Shown: positions 34,450-43,242, numbered from the stretch's first letter. The stretch: DNA of 64,000 bases from DATBGO01 sp050011895 (GCA_050011895.1 JBEKIF010000012.1:1-64000); one strand, 5' to 3'. The notes: a model not told the origin generated them from the sequence alone. Program-made: numbers and translations.

Positions 34450-34600
34450 GCGGCGCCGCCCGACCGGGCCAGATGCTACCGGGGTAGAGGTCCAGATCGG
34501 ATCATAAACCGGATCGCATCGGCTGATCGGTCTCCGGCTGCCCGGGCTGACGGGGGCCGGCCGAAGTTAGACCGGCCGCTCGCACGAAAGAGGCAGGAAC

Positions 34601-35149
34601 ATGGCAATCGGGCCCGTGCAGCTTCTCGTCCTGGGGTTCAATCACCCAGACTTCCACGGTGAGATCATCGCCGAGCTCGAGCGGCTCCGCGAAAGCGATA
34701 CGGTACGCGTGATCGACTCGCTGGCCGTTTACAAGGACGCCGACGGCGAGCTGGAGGTGGAGCACCTCAGTAACCTCACTGAGCAGGAAGCGATCGAGCT
34801 CGGCAGCAAGATCGGCGCACTCATCGGCCTGGGTGTCGAGGGCGAGGAGGGTGCCGAGGCCGGCGCGCTAGCGGGTGCCGAGGAGGCGGCCGCCGAGGGC
34901 GGCGTGAAGGTGTTCACCGAGCAGGACGGCTGGGATGTGCTCGAGGACATCCCGAACGACTCCGCGGCGGCGCTCATCCTGATCGAGCACCACTGGGCGG
35001 TGCCGCTTCGTGACGCGCTTGTCCGCGCCGGGGGCTTCCGCATCAGCGACGGCTTCATCAGCCCGCTCGACCTCGTGGAGATCGGGCTAGTATCGGCCGA
35101 GGAAGCACAGGAACTGCACGACCTGGAAACGACGGCTGCGGCAAGCTGA
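34601..35149 (+). CDS. DUF6325 / DUF1269-related protein
   Basis: Protein of 182 residues. The N-terminus GPVQLLVLGFNHPDFHGEI leads into an alpha/beta domain with VRVIDSLAVYKDADGELE. An Ala/Gly/Glu-rich stretch (~70-105) follows, then IEHHWAVPLRDALVRAGG. The layout matches DUF6325, a family related to DUF1269 but without the transmembrane hairpin. Function unknown; these proteins are associated with stress gene sets. Shine-Dalgarno AGGAAC precedes ATG 34601. Confidence 0.85.
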   Translation: MAIGPVQLLVLGFNHPDFHGEIIAELERLRESDTVRVIDSLAVYKDADGELEVEHLSNLTEQEAIELGSKIGALIGLGVEGEEGAEAGALAGAEEAAAEGGVKVFTEQDGWDVLEDIPNDSAAALILIEHHWAVPLRDALVRAGGFRISDGFISPLDLVEIGLVSAEEAQELHDLETTAAAS

Positions 35150-35188
35150 CTACGTCGGCCCTGCCGTCCCACTATCTGGAGGCGCAGA

Positions 35189-35257
35189 ATGTTCGGAGCA
35201 CGCAGAGTAGCCCGGCGCACTGGACGGCGCACCGCCCGGCGCGTCTCCCGGCGGTAA
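35189..35257 (+). CDS. 22-residue arginine-repeat peptide
   Basis: A strong ribosome-binding site (TGGAGG, six bases before ATG 35189) leads a 22-codon frame ending TAA. After MFGA the peptide is RRxx repeated four times and then RR: RRVA, RRTG, RRTA, RRVS, RR. Ten of 22 residues are Arg. It lies 39 bp after the DUF6325 stop and is likely co-transcribed. It could bind nucleic acid or membrane phospholipid, or act as a regulatory peptide; that is inference. It resembles no domain I know. Confidence 0.6.
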   Translation: MFGARRVARRTGRRTARRVSRR

Positions 35258-35277
35258 CGGCTTAGCGCGAGCCTGGC

Positions 35278-35319
35278 CATCTCACCACCTAGCGAGCACT
35301 GCCGTCAGCCGGTGAGATG
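35278..35319 (+). promoter_or_regulatory. Inverted repeat that could hide the antiporter start
   Basis: CATCTCACC (35278-35286) is perfectly complementary to GGTGAGATG (35311-35319), which contains the Shine-Dalgarno and first ATG of the antiporter gene. In mRNA this would form a 9-bp stem with a 24-nt loop, closing the start site. Confidence 0.45.
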
Positions 35320-36582
35320 ATGAGCGCGTCCGACCTGGCGATCGTGGCGGGCTTGGTGTTCGCCTGGGGCATGCTCTCGGCTCGGCTGGAGCGTTTCGAC
35401 GTCACCGCGCCGATCACGTTCGTCCTGGCCGGCGTCCTCCTGACGCACGGTCCGCTGGCTCCGCTGGGATACGCACCGTCCCGCGAGACGGTCAAGGCGC
35501 TCGCAGAGATCACGCTCGTCCTGGTGCTGTTCTCGGACGCCTCCCGGGTCGGGCTGCGAGATCTGCGGGCGGATATGGGCACCTGTCTCCGGCTGCTCGG
35601 GATCGGGCTGCCGCTGACGATCGGCCTGGGCACGCTGCTGGCGCTGGCCCTGTTCCATGACCTGAACATCTGGCTTGCCCTGCTGGTCGCAGCGGCGCTC
35701 GCGCCCACGGATGCCGCCCTCGGCGCGGGGGTGATGGTCAACCCAGCGGTTCCCGGGCGGATCAGGCGGCTGATCAACGTCGAGAGCGGGCTCAACGACG
35801 GGATCGCCACGCCGGTTGTGCTGGTCGCGCTGGCTGGCGCGGCAGCCACCGGTCACGGCGCGGCCGCTGATGCTGGCAAAGCCATCGCCGAGCTCGCGCT
35901 TGGCGTGCTGACCGGTGCGGCTGTCGGCGGGGCCGGCGGGTTCCTGGTGAAGGTGGCGCGCCGTGGCGGCTGGGCCGAGGGGGACTTCGCCGGCCCGGCG
36001 GTGCTGGCGCTGGCGGTGTGCGCTTACGCCTGCGCGCTGGCGCTGCACGGCAATGGCTTCATCGCCGCGTTTGTCGGCGGCCTTGCTTTCGGCGCAGTCG
36101 GCGGCCGGCGCAGCGAAGGACTGGTGCCGTTCGTCGAGGAGACGGGAGCGCTCGTGTCGCTGCTGGTCTGGCTGGCATTCGGCGTTATCGCGGTCGTTCC
36201 GGCGCTCACCGGCCTGACCTGGGAGACGGCGGTCTATGCCCTGCTCAGTCTCACGGTGATCCGGATGGCGCCGGTGGCGGTCGCGCTGGCCGGCACCCGG
36301 CTCGGCGGCGCGGCCACGGCCTTCATTGGCTGGTTTGGTCCGCGCGGACTGGCGTCCGTGGTGTTTGCCCTGCTGGCGCTGGAGGAGCTTGGCCAGCGCG
36401 TCGCCGGGGCCGCCGTCTCGGTCATCGGCTTCACCGTGCTGCTCAGCGTGATCGTGCACGGCGTGACGGCTGATCCGCTGGCCCGGCGCTACGGGCCGCG
36501 GCTCGCGCTGGCAGCAGGCAGCGCCGATGATGCCGGGATGGCTCCGCTGCCGGAGCGCAGGCTCATCCGCCGCGCCTCTTGA
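35317..36582 (+). CDS. CPA1-type cation:proton antiporter
   Basis: Protein of 421 residues with about 12 transmembrane segments. The APTDAALGAGVMVN and VESGLNDGIATP motifs are the core ion-exchange motifs of sodium/proton (CPA) antiporters, with the Asp in each likely being functional. It would export Na+ or K+ in exchange for H+ and control cytoplasmic pH. It is probably in one transcript with DUF6325 and the small Arg peptide, as no box intervenes. A hairpin may limit its translation. Confidence 0.92.
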   Translation: MMSASDLAIVAGLVFAWGMLSARLERFDVTAPITFVLAGVLLTHGPLAPLGYAPSRETVKALAEITLVLVLFSDASRVGLRDLRADMGTCLRLLGIGLPLTIGLGTLLALALFHDLNIWLALLVAAALAPTDAALGAGVMVNPAVPGRIRRLINVESGLNDGIATPVVLVALAGAAATGHGAAADAGKAIAELALGVLTGAAVGGAGGFLVKVARRGGWAEGDFAGPAVLALAVCAYACALALHGNGFIAAFVGGLAFGAVGGRRSEGLVPFVEETGALVSLLVWLAFGVIAVVPALTGLTWETAVYALLSLTVIRMAPVAVALAGTRLGGAATAFIGWFGPRGLASVVFALLALEELGQRVAGAAVSVIGFTVLLSVIVHGVTADPLARRYGPRLALAAGSADDAGMAPLPERRLIRRAS

Positions 36583-36722
36583 CCAGCCACGCCTCGGCGT
36601 CGAGGTAGGCCGCTGTGGTCGACTCGCCGACGATCGGGCTGCATCGGGCTGCGCCACGCCGGACAACCGGGGAGTTGTCGGCCGATGCATCTCAAAGAAT
36701 CTCCGACCGCGTCCCTTCCGGC

Positions 36723-36741
36723 TTCATCCGTGAGGGATGGT
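36723..36741 (+). promoter_or_regulatory. Island box 15 (TTCATCC-GTGAG-GGATGGT)
   Basis: Box for the FGE-like/YihY operon. The AT-rich TAATCT (36763-36768) follows after 21 nt as the -10, so transcription should begin near 36775. Confidence 0.72.
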
Positions 36742-36797
36742 GCCTGCCCGTGCGGGCGCCCTTAATCTCTGGGTGCAGCGTCGCGAGAATGGGGAGC

Positions 36798-37844
36798 ATG
36801 CACGGCATGTCCAGGACGAGTTCTTCATCACCGGCCGCCGCGGCAAGCCAGGGACCCCGGCCAGCGCGGGCCAAGAAAGCGGCCAGGAACATGGCGAACG
36901 ATCAGCTCAGGACCATGACATGGGTTCCGGGCGGTACCTTCGGCATGGGCTCGGCCGACTTCTATCCGGAGGAGGGCCCGGTGCACCGGGTCGCCGTGGA
37001 CGGGTTCTGGATGGACCGCCATCCGGTGACGGTGGCGGATTTCCGGCGGTTCGTGACGGCGACCGGGTACGTGACCGTCGCCGAGCGGCCGCTGAAGGCC
37101 GCCGACTACCCCGATGCCGACCCGGACCTGCTGGTCCCGGGGTCGCTGGTGTTCCAGCCCACGTCCGGCCCGGTCGATCTGCGCGATTACCGTAACTGGT
37201 GGGAGTACGTCCCGGGCGCCTGCTGGCGGCGCCCGGGGGGACCCGGCAGCGACTGCCGCGGCCTCGCGCGGCACCCGGTGACCCATGTCGCCTATGAGGA
37301 CGCGGAAGCCTACGCCGCCTGGGCGGGCAAGGAACTGCCCACCGAGGCCGAGTGGGAGTACGCGGCGCGCGGCGGCCTCTATGGCGCCGTGTACGCGTGG
37401 GGCGACGAGTTCGCCCCGGGCGGCACGTTGATGGCCAACACCTGGCAGGGCGAGTTCCCCTGGCAGAACCTGCTCGCCGACGGTTACGAGGGAACCTCCC
37501 CGGTGGGGTCATTCCCCGCCAATGGCTACGGGCTCGATGACATGACCGGCAACGTCTGGGAATGGACCTGCGACTACTTCACCCCGCGTCATCCGGCCGA
37601 GGCCGCCCGCGCCTGCTGCGTCCCGCGCAACCCGCGGGTGAGCTCGCCGGAGCACAGCAGGATCGCCGGCGAGCCGGGCGCGCACCTGCCGCGCAAGGTC
37701 ATCAAGGGCGGCTCGCACCTGTGCGCGCCCAGCTACTGCCTGCGCTACCGGCCGGCCGCCCGCCAGGGCGAGACCGTCGACAGCGCCACCTGCCACCTCG
37801 GCTTCCGGTGCATCAGCCGTGGCGGCCCGCCAGCCGCCGGGTAG
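36798..37844 (+). CDS. Formylglycine-generating-enzyme-like (SUMF1/FGE-sulfatase domain) protein
   Basis: Protein of ~348 residues. WVPGGTFGMGS, HPVTHVAYEDAEAYAAWAG, LPTEAEWEYAARGG, DMTGNVWEWT and GGSHLCAPSYCLRYRPAAR are the FGE-sulfatase domain motifs. Canonical aerobic FGEs convert a sulfatase Cys to formylglycine using two cysteines five residues apart. Here the first is present (C314 in SYC) and the second position is Pro. ATG 36789, 36798, 36807 and 36891 are alternative starts. A Cys-type sulfatase lies 2 kb downstream and is the likely partner. Confidence 0.88.
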   Translation: MHGMSRTSSSSPAAAASQGPRPARAKKAARNMANDQLRTMTWVPGGTFGMGSADFYPEEGPVHRVAVDGFWMDRHPVTVADFRRFVTATGYVTVAERPLKAADYPDADPDLLVPGSLVFQPTSGPVDLRDYRNWWEYVPGACWRRPGGPGSDCRGLARHPVTHVAYEDAEAYAAWAGKELPTEAEWEYAARGGLYGAVYAWGDEFAPGGTLMANTWQGEFPWQNLLADGYEGTSPVGSFPANGYGLDDMTGNVWEWTCDYFTPRHPAEAARACCVPRNPRVSSPEHSRIAGEPGAHLPRKVIKGGSHLCAPSYCLRYRPAARQGETVDSATCHLGFRCISRGGPPAAG

Positions 37845-37854
37845 CACGGGCACG

Positions 37855-38850
37855 ATGCGGCGCGTTGGCTGGGTCGAGCGCCAGATCCGCCGGGCTGACC
37901 GGTTCCAGCAGCGCCATGCCGTGCTCGCCTTTCCGTGGGCGGTGCTGCAGAAGTTCGGCAACGACCAGGCGGGCGGCAAGGCGGCCCTGATGGCCTATTA
38001 CGGCCTGTTCGCGCTCTTTCCCCTGCTCTTGCTGCTGGCGACCGTCCTCGGCTTCACGCTGTCCGGCAACCCGGCGCTGCGCGAGCAGCTGATCGATTCG
38101 GCGCTCGGGAGTTTCCCAGTGATCGGTGACCAGCTGCGCTCGGAGGTGCATCCGCTCGAGGGCAACACGGTGGCGCTGGTCATCGGCATCGCCGGCACCC
38201 TGTACGGTAGCCTCGGCGTCGGCTTCGCGGCGCAGAATGCGATGAACACCGTCTGGAACATTCCGTACGTCAGCTGGCCCAGCTTCCCGACCCGATACGT
38301 CCGTACCTTCGGGGTGATCGGCCTGCTCGGGCTGGCGGTGCTCTCCTCCACCGCGCTAACCGCGTTCGCCACCGCTGTCGCGCGCGGCGCGGCCGTCCCG
38401 GTGCTCGCCATCACGGCGTCATTCGTGGTCAACCTCGGGCTCTTCTTGCTCGCCTTCATGGTGCTCACCGCGGAGCCGCTGCGGCCCGGCGAGGTGGCAA
38501 TCGGCGCGATCATCGCCACGGTGTTCTGGGAAACCCTGCAGTGCATCGGAACCTGGTATGTGGGCCGCGGGCTGCGGCATGCCAGTCCCACCTACGGCGT
38601 CTTCGCCGTGGTCATCACCCTGCTGTCGTGGATCTACCTGGGCTCGCAGCTGACCCTGTGGGCGGCTGAGATCAACGTGGTGCTCCGCTACCATCTGTGG
38701 CCCCGCTCGGTGACCCAGCCACCGCTGACCAAGGCCGACCGGCTGGTGCTTGTGCGGCTTGCGCGAATGGAGGTCCGCAGGCCGGAGCAGAAAATCGCTG
38801 CGTCCTTTACCGACGAAGCCGACGAAGATCCCCTCCTGGACGATCCGTGA
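37855..38850 (+). CDS. YihY/BrkB-family membrane protein
   Basis: Protein of 331 residues with six transmembrane helices. GGKAALMAYYGLFALFPLLLLL-type first helix, a conserved N-W-N-type loop (MNTVWNIP) and SPTYGVFAVVITLLSWIYLGSQ are YihY/BrkB signatures (quoted in pieces: AYYGLFALFPLLLLL, LLSWIYLGSQ). Function in bacteria is poorly defined; the family was once mis-assigned as RNase BN. The ATG at 37855 lies 10 bp after the FGE-like stop; GTG 37819 in the same frame is an alternative with overlap. Same operon as the FGE-like gene. Confidence 0.88.
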   Translation: MRRVGWVERQIRRADRFQQRHAVLAFPWAVLQKFGNDQAGGKAALMAYYGLFALFPLLLLLATVLGFTLSGNPALREQLIDSALGSFPVIGDQLRSEVHPLEGNTVALVIGIAGTLYGSLGVGFAAQNAMNTVWNIPYVSWPSFPTRYVRTFGVIGLLGLAVLSSTALTAFATAVARGAAVPVLAITASFVVNLGLFLLAFMVLTAEPLRPGEVAIGAIIATVFWETLQCIGTWYVGRGLRHASPTYGVFAVVITLLSWIYLGSQLTLWAAEINVVLRYHLWPRSVTQPPLTKADRLVLVRLARMEVRRPEQKIAASFTDEADEDPLLDDP

Positions 38851-38938
38851 CGGCTCTCGCTGGCCTCGCCCCGATGCTGCGCCAGCGCCCGGACGAGTGG
38901 CACCATGCGCCGGCCTGCGGGCGGTTCTGGGACTCCAT

Positions 38939-38957
38939 GTCCCCCCTAGCGGGTGAG
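38939..38957 (+). promoter_or_regulatory. Island box 16, left arm weak (GTCCCCC-CTAGC-GGGTGAG)
   Basis: Box 84 bp before the lipoprotein gene. CATCAT (38980-38985) follows after 22 nt. The left arm matches five of seven consensus positions. Confidence 0.55.
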
Positions 38958-39041
38958 GCGCGGCTGGTACGGCCAGCGGCATCATTTAGGGCGATGCCGC
39001 GGCCAGGGCGGCCAATTCAGCGGCATACGGAAGGATCAGGC

Positions 39042-39779
39042 ATGCGGCGCTTTACTAAGAGCCTTGTCCTTCCGGCAGCGATTCTGGTGGCCGGATGCCT
39101 GGCGGCGGGATGTGGCAGTGCCGCCAAGAACGCTATCGCCAGCTTCTCGCCCACCCGCAGCGCCAGTTCTTCAGCCAGCAATAGCCCCAGTCCGCCGCCA
39201 AGCCGCAGCGCTTCGCCAAGCCCGACTGCGTCCGCGTCGGTTACGCCGAGCGCCACGCCCACCCAGACCGCGCTGCCAAGCAGTCCCCCCGCGGCGGCTA
39301 GCGGGTCCAGTTCCGGCCTCATCTGGCTATGGGTCCTGCTGGGTGCCATTATCCTCATCGGCCTCATCGTGTGGATCGCCCGGGCGCGCGGCCGGCGCTC
39401 CGCGGCCGCGGCCGGCTGGCAGTCAAGGCTCATCGACGCGTACGCGAAGGGCTCGGCTCTGCATGACGCCATGAGCGTCGCAGAGACACCAGGCGCGCTG
39501 GTCGCCGCCGATGCTGCTGCGCGCTGGTCCGACATCCAGCGCCGCGCGGATGACCTCGCGCAGACCCTGTACGCACTACGCGAGGCAGCCCCCGACGATG
39601 AGGGCCGTGCCAAGGTCGCTGATGCACTCGCATCGCTGCAGGCTGTCCGCTCCGCCATGGACGCCGAGCGGGCGCCGGGGGGCGCCGGGCCGCAGCAGGC
39701 CGAGGTGGCCAGGGAACGCCTGATCTCCTTCGAGACGTCGCTGCGCGCGCTCCGGGCGCCCGGCCAGCAGGCGCCTTAA
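39042..39779 (+). CDS. Putative membrane-anchored lipoprotein
   Basis: Protein of 245 residues. A signal peptide with lipobox (LVAGCLAAGC, Cys ~22-27) is followed by a Ser/Pro/Thr-rich linker (~35-95), a transmembrane helix (~97-120, LIWLWVLLGAIILIGLIVW) with a following RARGRR stop-transfer, and a helical C-terminal domain of ~115 residues. Having both a lipobox and a TM helix would place the linker outside and the helical domain inside the cell. No family recognised. GGAAGGA precedes ATG 39042. Confidence 0.75.
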   Translation: MRRFTKSLVLPAAILVAGCLAAGCGSAAKNAIASFSPTRSASSSASNSPSPPPSRSASPSPTASASVTPSATPTQTALPSSPPAAASGSSSGLIWLWVLLGAIILIGLIVWIARARGRRSAAAAGWQSRLIDAYAKGSALHDAMSVAETPGALVAADAAARWSDIQRRADDLAQTLYALREAAPDDEGRAKVADALASLQAVRSAMDAERAPGGAGPQQAEVARERLISFETSLRALRAPGQQAP

Positions 39780-39915
39780 CGGCAATAGCGCCAGCATGTG
39801 CACGGCAGGCCAGTGTCAGGCCCGCCGGCCAGCAGCTGGTTGCATCCCGTCAACCACCCGGGCGCTTTCGGCGAATACGGGCGCCAGGACGGGAGCGGCG
39901 CTGGCCCCGGGCTCG

Positions 39916-42273
39916 CTACTCGCGCGCCAGCATGGCCTGGGCCTCGCGCTCCAGGTCGACATAGGGGTCGCCGCTGACGTCGATCGCGACGCGCTTGATC
40001 GTGCCGCCGGTGAACACATGCGGGTGAGCACCCGGGTAGTCGCTCGTCACCGGCTCGCCGCTGTCCCGGCCGACGCACAGGCCCTCGCCCGCGATCGAGA
40101 ACAGCCCGGGCTGGGTCCTGATCCGGCCCTCGCCGACCTTCTGGTCCCCGTGGTAGAGGGACAGGATCCCGGTCGACACGTGTGGCGGGTCCTCCCCGTC
40201 CTTGTCGAACGACGCGGACAGGATCAGGTTCTCCCCGGTGGGGATGTCCTGCGTTCCATCGACCTTCTGCTCCGCCATGCCGACAAAGTTGTTGACGTAA
40301 TGCAGCCGGTTGTCCTTGACGTACAGGGCGTGCCCGCCGAACCGCGACCCGTGCGCGAACAGCACGCCCTGCGCGCCGGGCGCGGGAATGTCCACCAGCG
40401 CCCCGATCGTGAAGGACCGATTGCGGACGTTCACCGCCTGCGCCTCGGGCACCTCCGCGGTGCCGGGGAAGTAGACGTACCGATCGCGCGGCGAGGCCAG
40501 CTGCGGCCGTGGCGTGATCATGATCTCCAGCGCGGACCGGTCGTCGAGCGGGAAGGCGCCGTTGTGGCCCGCCTCGGCGAACCACAGGTTGACCAGTTCC
40601 CGCACCTTTTCCGGGTGCTCAGCGGCCAGGTCATGGATCTCGGCGCGGTCGGTGTCGGTGTGGTACAGCTCCCAGGTGTCGTCGTTGAAGCTGCTCCAGC
40701 CGCTGATGGTGGGGTGGGTGGTGATGGCCTTCCAGCCGTCGTGCCAGATTCCCCGGGACCCGAGCATGGAGTAGAACTGCGTCTTTCGGGCCGACGGCAC
40801 CGACCCGTCCTCGATGCTGCCGCGCATGCTCACGCCGTCGAAGCGGCTCTGCACGTGACCCTTGATCGTGTCCGGGGCCTCGACGCCGAGGAAGTCCAGG
40901 ATGGTCGGCACGATATCGATCGCGTGGTGATACTGATGCCGCAGCTCGCCCTTCCCGGCGGTGGCCGATGGCCAGGAGATGATGCACGGGTCGGCGGTGC
41001 CGCCGTTGAACTCATACCGCTTCCACATCTTGAACGGCGTGTTGAAGGCCATCGCCCACCCGTTGGGATAGTGGTTGTAGGTCCTCGTCCCGCCGAGCTG
41101 ATCGAGCATCGCCAGGTTCGCCTGGATGTTGTCGGGGATGCCGTTCGCGAACAACATCTCGTTGACCGAGCCGTCAGGGCCGCCCTCGCCGCTCGCCCCG
41201 TTATCGGACACCAGGATCACCAGCGTGTTCTCCCGCTGCCCGGATTCCTCCAGATAGTCCAGCAGCCGGCCGATGTGGTGGTCGGCGTGCGCCAGGAACC
41301 CCGCGTAGACCTCGGCCATCCGCGCGAACAGCCGCTTCTCCTCGGCGGACAGCGAATCCCAGGACCGGGTCACGTCCAGCGGCGGGAATGGCTGGCCCGC
41401 GGGCCCCTTGCGGGTCTCGGGCGTGCCGATCGGGTTGACCGGCGGCAGCTCGGTATCGGCCGGGACGATGCCCAGCTGCTTCTGCCGGGCCAGCGTCTGC
41501 TCGCGGATGGCCTCGTACCCCATGTCGAACTGGCCCTTGAACTTGTCGGCCCATTCCTTGGAGACATGGTGCGGCGCGTGGCAGGCACCGGGCGCGTAGT
41601 AGAGGAAGAACGGCTTGTCTGGCGCGACCGTCTTGGCGTCCCTGACGAATTCGATCGCCTTGTCGGTGATGTCGTCGGTGAGGTGATAGCCCTCGGCAGG
41701 CAGCTTGGGCTGGTCGACGGGGTGGTTGTCGTATACCAGGTCCGGGTACCACTGGTTGGTCTCGGCGCCAAGGAATCCGTACCAGCGCTCGAAGCCGCGG
41801 CCGCTCGGCCAGTTGCGCCGTGTCGATGCGACGTTCATCTCGACCGTCGGGCACAGGTGCCACTTGCCCACCATGTAGGTGTTCCAGCCGCGCTCGCCGA
41901 GGATCTCGGAGATCATGCCGTTCTCCGGCGGGATGGTCCCGCTCGCGTTCGGGAACCCGACGGCCGCCTCGGTGATGCACGCCATGCTGTTGCGGGTGTG
42001 GTTGCGGCCGGTCAGCAGGCACGACCGGGTCGGCGAGCAGAGCGCAGTGGTGTGCCACTGTGTGTAGCGCACGCCATCGGCCGCGATCCGCTCGATGTTC
42101 GGTGTCGGGATCGGGCCGCCATAGCAGGACATGGCCGAGAAGCCCACGTCGTCGAGCACGATGTAAACGACGCTGGGTGCGCCGTCGGGCGCCTTGGGCG
42201 GCTCGAACGGTGCCCAGTCCGGCTCCGAATCGCGGATGTCGACGTTGATCGTGCCCTTGAACGGCTCGCTCAT
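39916..42273 (-). CDS. Arylsulfatase, Cys-type (sulfatase family S1)
   Basis: Protein of 785 residues. The modification motif CSPTRSCLLTG (Cys79) marks a formylglycine-type sulfatase. VVYIVLDDVGFS supplies the metal-binding Asp pair, MVGKWHL the active-site Lys/His and LVILVSDNGASGEGG the second metal site. Like other large bacterial members it has a long C-terminal extension (~550-785) with beta-rich sequence. It has no signal peptide, so it probably works in the cytoplasm. ATG 42273 follows AAGGAG. Box 17 lies 124 bp upstream. The FGE-like protein at 36798 is its probable activator. Confidence 0.95.
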   Translation of the reverse strand: MSEPFKGTINVDIRDSEPDWAPFEPPKAPDGAPSVVYIVLDDVGFSAMSCYGGPIPTPNIERIAADGVRYTQWHTTALCSPTRSCLLTGRNHTRNSMACITEAAVGFPNASGTIPPENGMISEILGERGWNTYMVGKWHLCPTVEMNVASTRRNWPSGRGFERWYGFLGAETNQWYPDLVYDNHPVDQPKLPAEGYHLTDDITDKAIEFVRDAKTVAPDKPFFLYYAPGACHAPHHVSKEWADKFKGQFDMGYEAIREQTLARQKQLGIVPADTELPPVNPIGTPETRKGPAGQPFPPLDVTRSWDSLSAEEKRLFARMAEVYAGFLAHADHHIGRLLDYLEESGQRENTLVILVSDNGASGEGGPDGSVNEMLFANGIPDNIQANLAMLDQLGGTRTYNHYPNGWAMAFNTPFKMWKRYEFNGGTADPCIISWPSATAGKGELRHQYHHAIDIVPTILDFLGVEAPDTIKGHVQSRFDGVSMRGSIEDGSVPSARKTQFYSMLGSRGIWHDGWKAITTHPTISGWSSFNDDTWELYHTDTDRAEIHDLAAEHPEKVRELVNLWFAEAGHNGAFPLDDRSALEIMITPRPQLASPRDRYVYFPGTAEVPEAQAVNVRNRSFTIGALVDIPAPGAQGVLFAHGSRFGGHALYVKDNRLHYVNNFVGMAEQKVDGTQDIPTGENLILSASFDKDGEDPPHVSTGILSLYHGDQKVGEGRIRTQPGLFSIAGEGLCVGRDSGEPVTSDYPGAHPHVFTGGTIKRVAIDVSGDPYVDLEREAQAMLARE

Positions 42274-42397
42274 TTTCCCTGCTCCTTGCGCCCGATGGGC
42301 ATCTGGCGGGGCTCATCTGGACGTGACTGTTCCCGGTGCCGTCGCCGCAGCCCCGAAAGCCCGCCCGACGATCCTGGCAGCGCCGGCTCAGCCGGGC

Positions 42398-42416
42398 ATC
42401 ACCCGTCACGGATGAG
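42398..42416 (-). promoter_or_regulatory. Island box 17 (ATCACCC-GTCAC-GGATGAG)
   Basis: Box for the sulfatase gene, just after the end of the HdeD gene. CAGGAT (42376-42371, minus strand) follows after 21 nt. Confidence 0.75.
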
Positions 42417-42419
42417 CGC

Positions 42420-43001
42420 TCAGGTGAGGGACATCACCGTGGCGCGGAGCGCGTGCCGGAGCATGAGCGCTCCGATGATCTCGAAGATGCCCATGATGAT
42501 GAACCAGATGCCGAGCAGGACGGCGAGGAACGTCACGGAGGATTCAGGCGTGACTGCGACCACTATCCCCGCGATGAGGCTGACCACGCCGAAGGTGATC
42601 CACCAGGCCTTGCCTTCGCGGACGTCTCCTGAGATCCCGCCGAGGAGCGCGGCCAGCCCCTGGACTATCCAGGTGATGCCGATGATCAGGCCGATGAGCG
42701 CCCTGCTGAGGTGCAGATGCCGGATCAGGACGACACCGACGACGATGAACATCAGGCCTGCGATGCCGAGCCAGACGCGGTGCGCTTCCTGCGGGTCGAA
42801 TACCCGGATCAAGTGGAAGATCCCCGAGAGGATCATGAGAATGCCGAGCAGGATCGCGACCGCGTTCAGCGAGCCCGTCGGGTGCAGGCTCACGACGACC
42901 CCGAGGATCAAGGTCAGGACGCCGAGGACGAGGGTCGCCTGCCACGATGCCCCGAGCGCCGAAGCGGGTGGCGGCTGCGTGCCATATTCGCCGGATGCCA
43001 T
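42420..43001 (-). CDS. HdeD family (DUF308) membrane protein
   Basis: Protein of 193 residues with six hydrophobic segments in three similar hairpins: LVLGVLTLILGVVVSLHP, ILLGILMILSGIFHLI, GLIIGITWIVQGL and FLAVLLGIWFIIMGIFEII carry the G-x-x-x-x-x-x-G pattern of HdeD/DUF308. In E. coli HdeD supports acid resistance at high cell density; the mechanism is unknown. Start ATG 43001; the Shine-Dalgarno is weak (AGGAGACC further upstream). Box 18 lies 114 bp upstream. Confidence 0.9.
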   Translation of the reverse strand: MASGEYGTQPPPASALGASWQATLVLGVLTLILGVVVSLHPTGSLNAVAILLGILMILSGIFHLIRVFDPQEAHRVWLGIAGLMFIVVGVVLIRHLHLSRALIGLIIGITWIVQGLAALLGGISGDVREGKAWWITFGVVSLIAGIVVAVTPESSVTFLAVLLGIWFIIMGIFEIIGALMLRHALRATVMSLT

Positions 43002-43115
43002 CAGCGCTCTCTTTCGGTCTCCTAAAGGTTTCGGCCCGCTGCCGGTCGGCCGCGCCGGACATAGCCAGGGCTGTATGGATCTTACCTATGCGCGATGCGT
43101 ACGTCAGCACATATC

Positions 43116-43134
43116 GTCATCCGCGCCGGATGAT
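43116..43134. promoter_or_regulatory. Island box 18 (GTCATCC-GCGCC-GGATGAT)
   Basis: Box between the divergent HdeD gene (minus) and the membrane protein gene at 43243 (plus). No clear -10 hexamer stands at the normal distance on either side (GCATAG at 24 nt on the minus strand, GAACCC at 20 nt on the plus strand), so the target is uncertain. Confidence 0.65.
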
Positions 43135-43242
43135 TACGATCTCAGGCAGCGGCCGAACCCACGGCGCGGCCAACCACAGCGCGGCCAACTCACAGCGCAG
43201 TGCCAGGATGCCGCCGACGATCACCCTCGGAAAGGCATGCCG

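Noticed and set aside
43220..43238. ATCACCC half-site just before the gene at 43243
   Set aside because: The right arm (AAGGCAT) does not match, and the sequence overlaps the ribosome-binding region.
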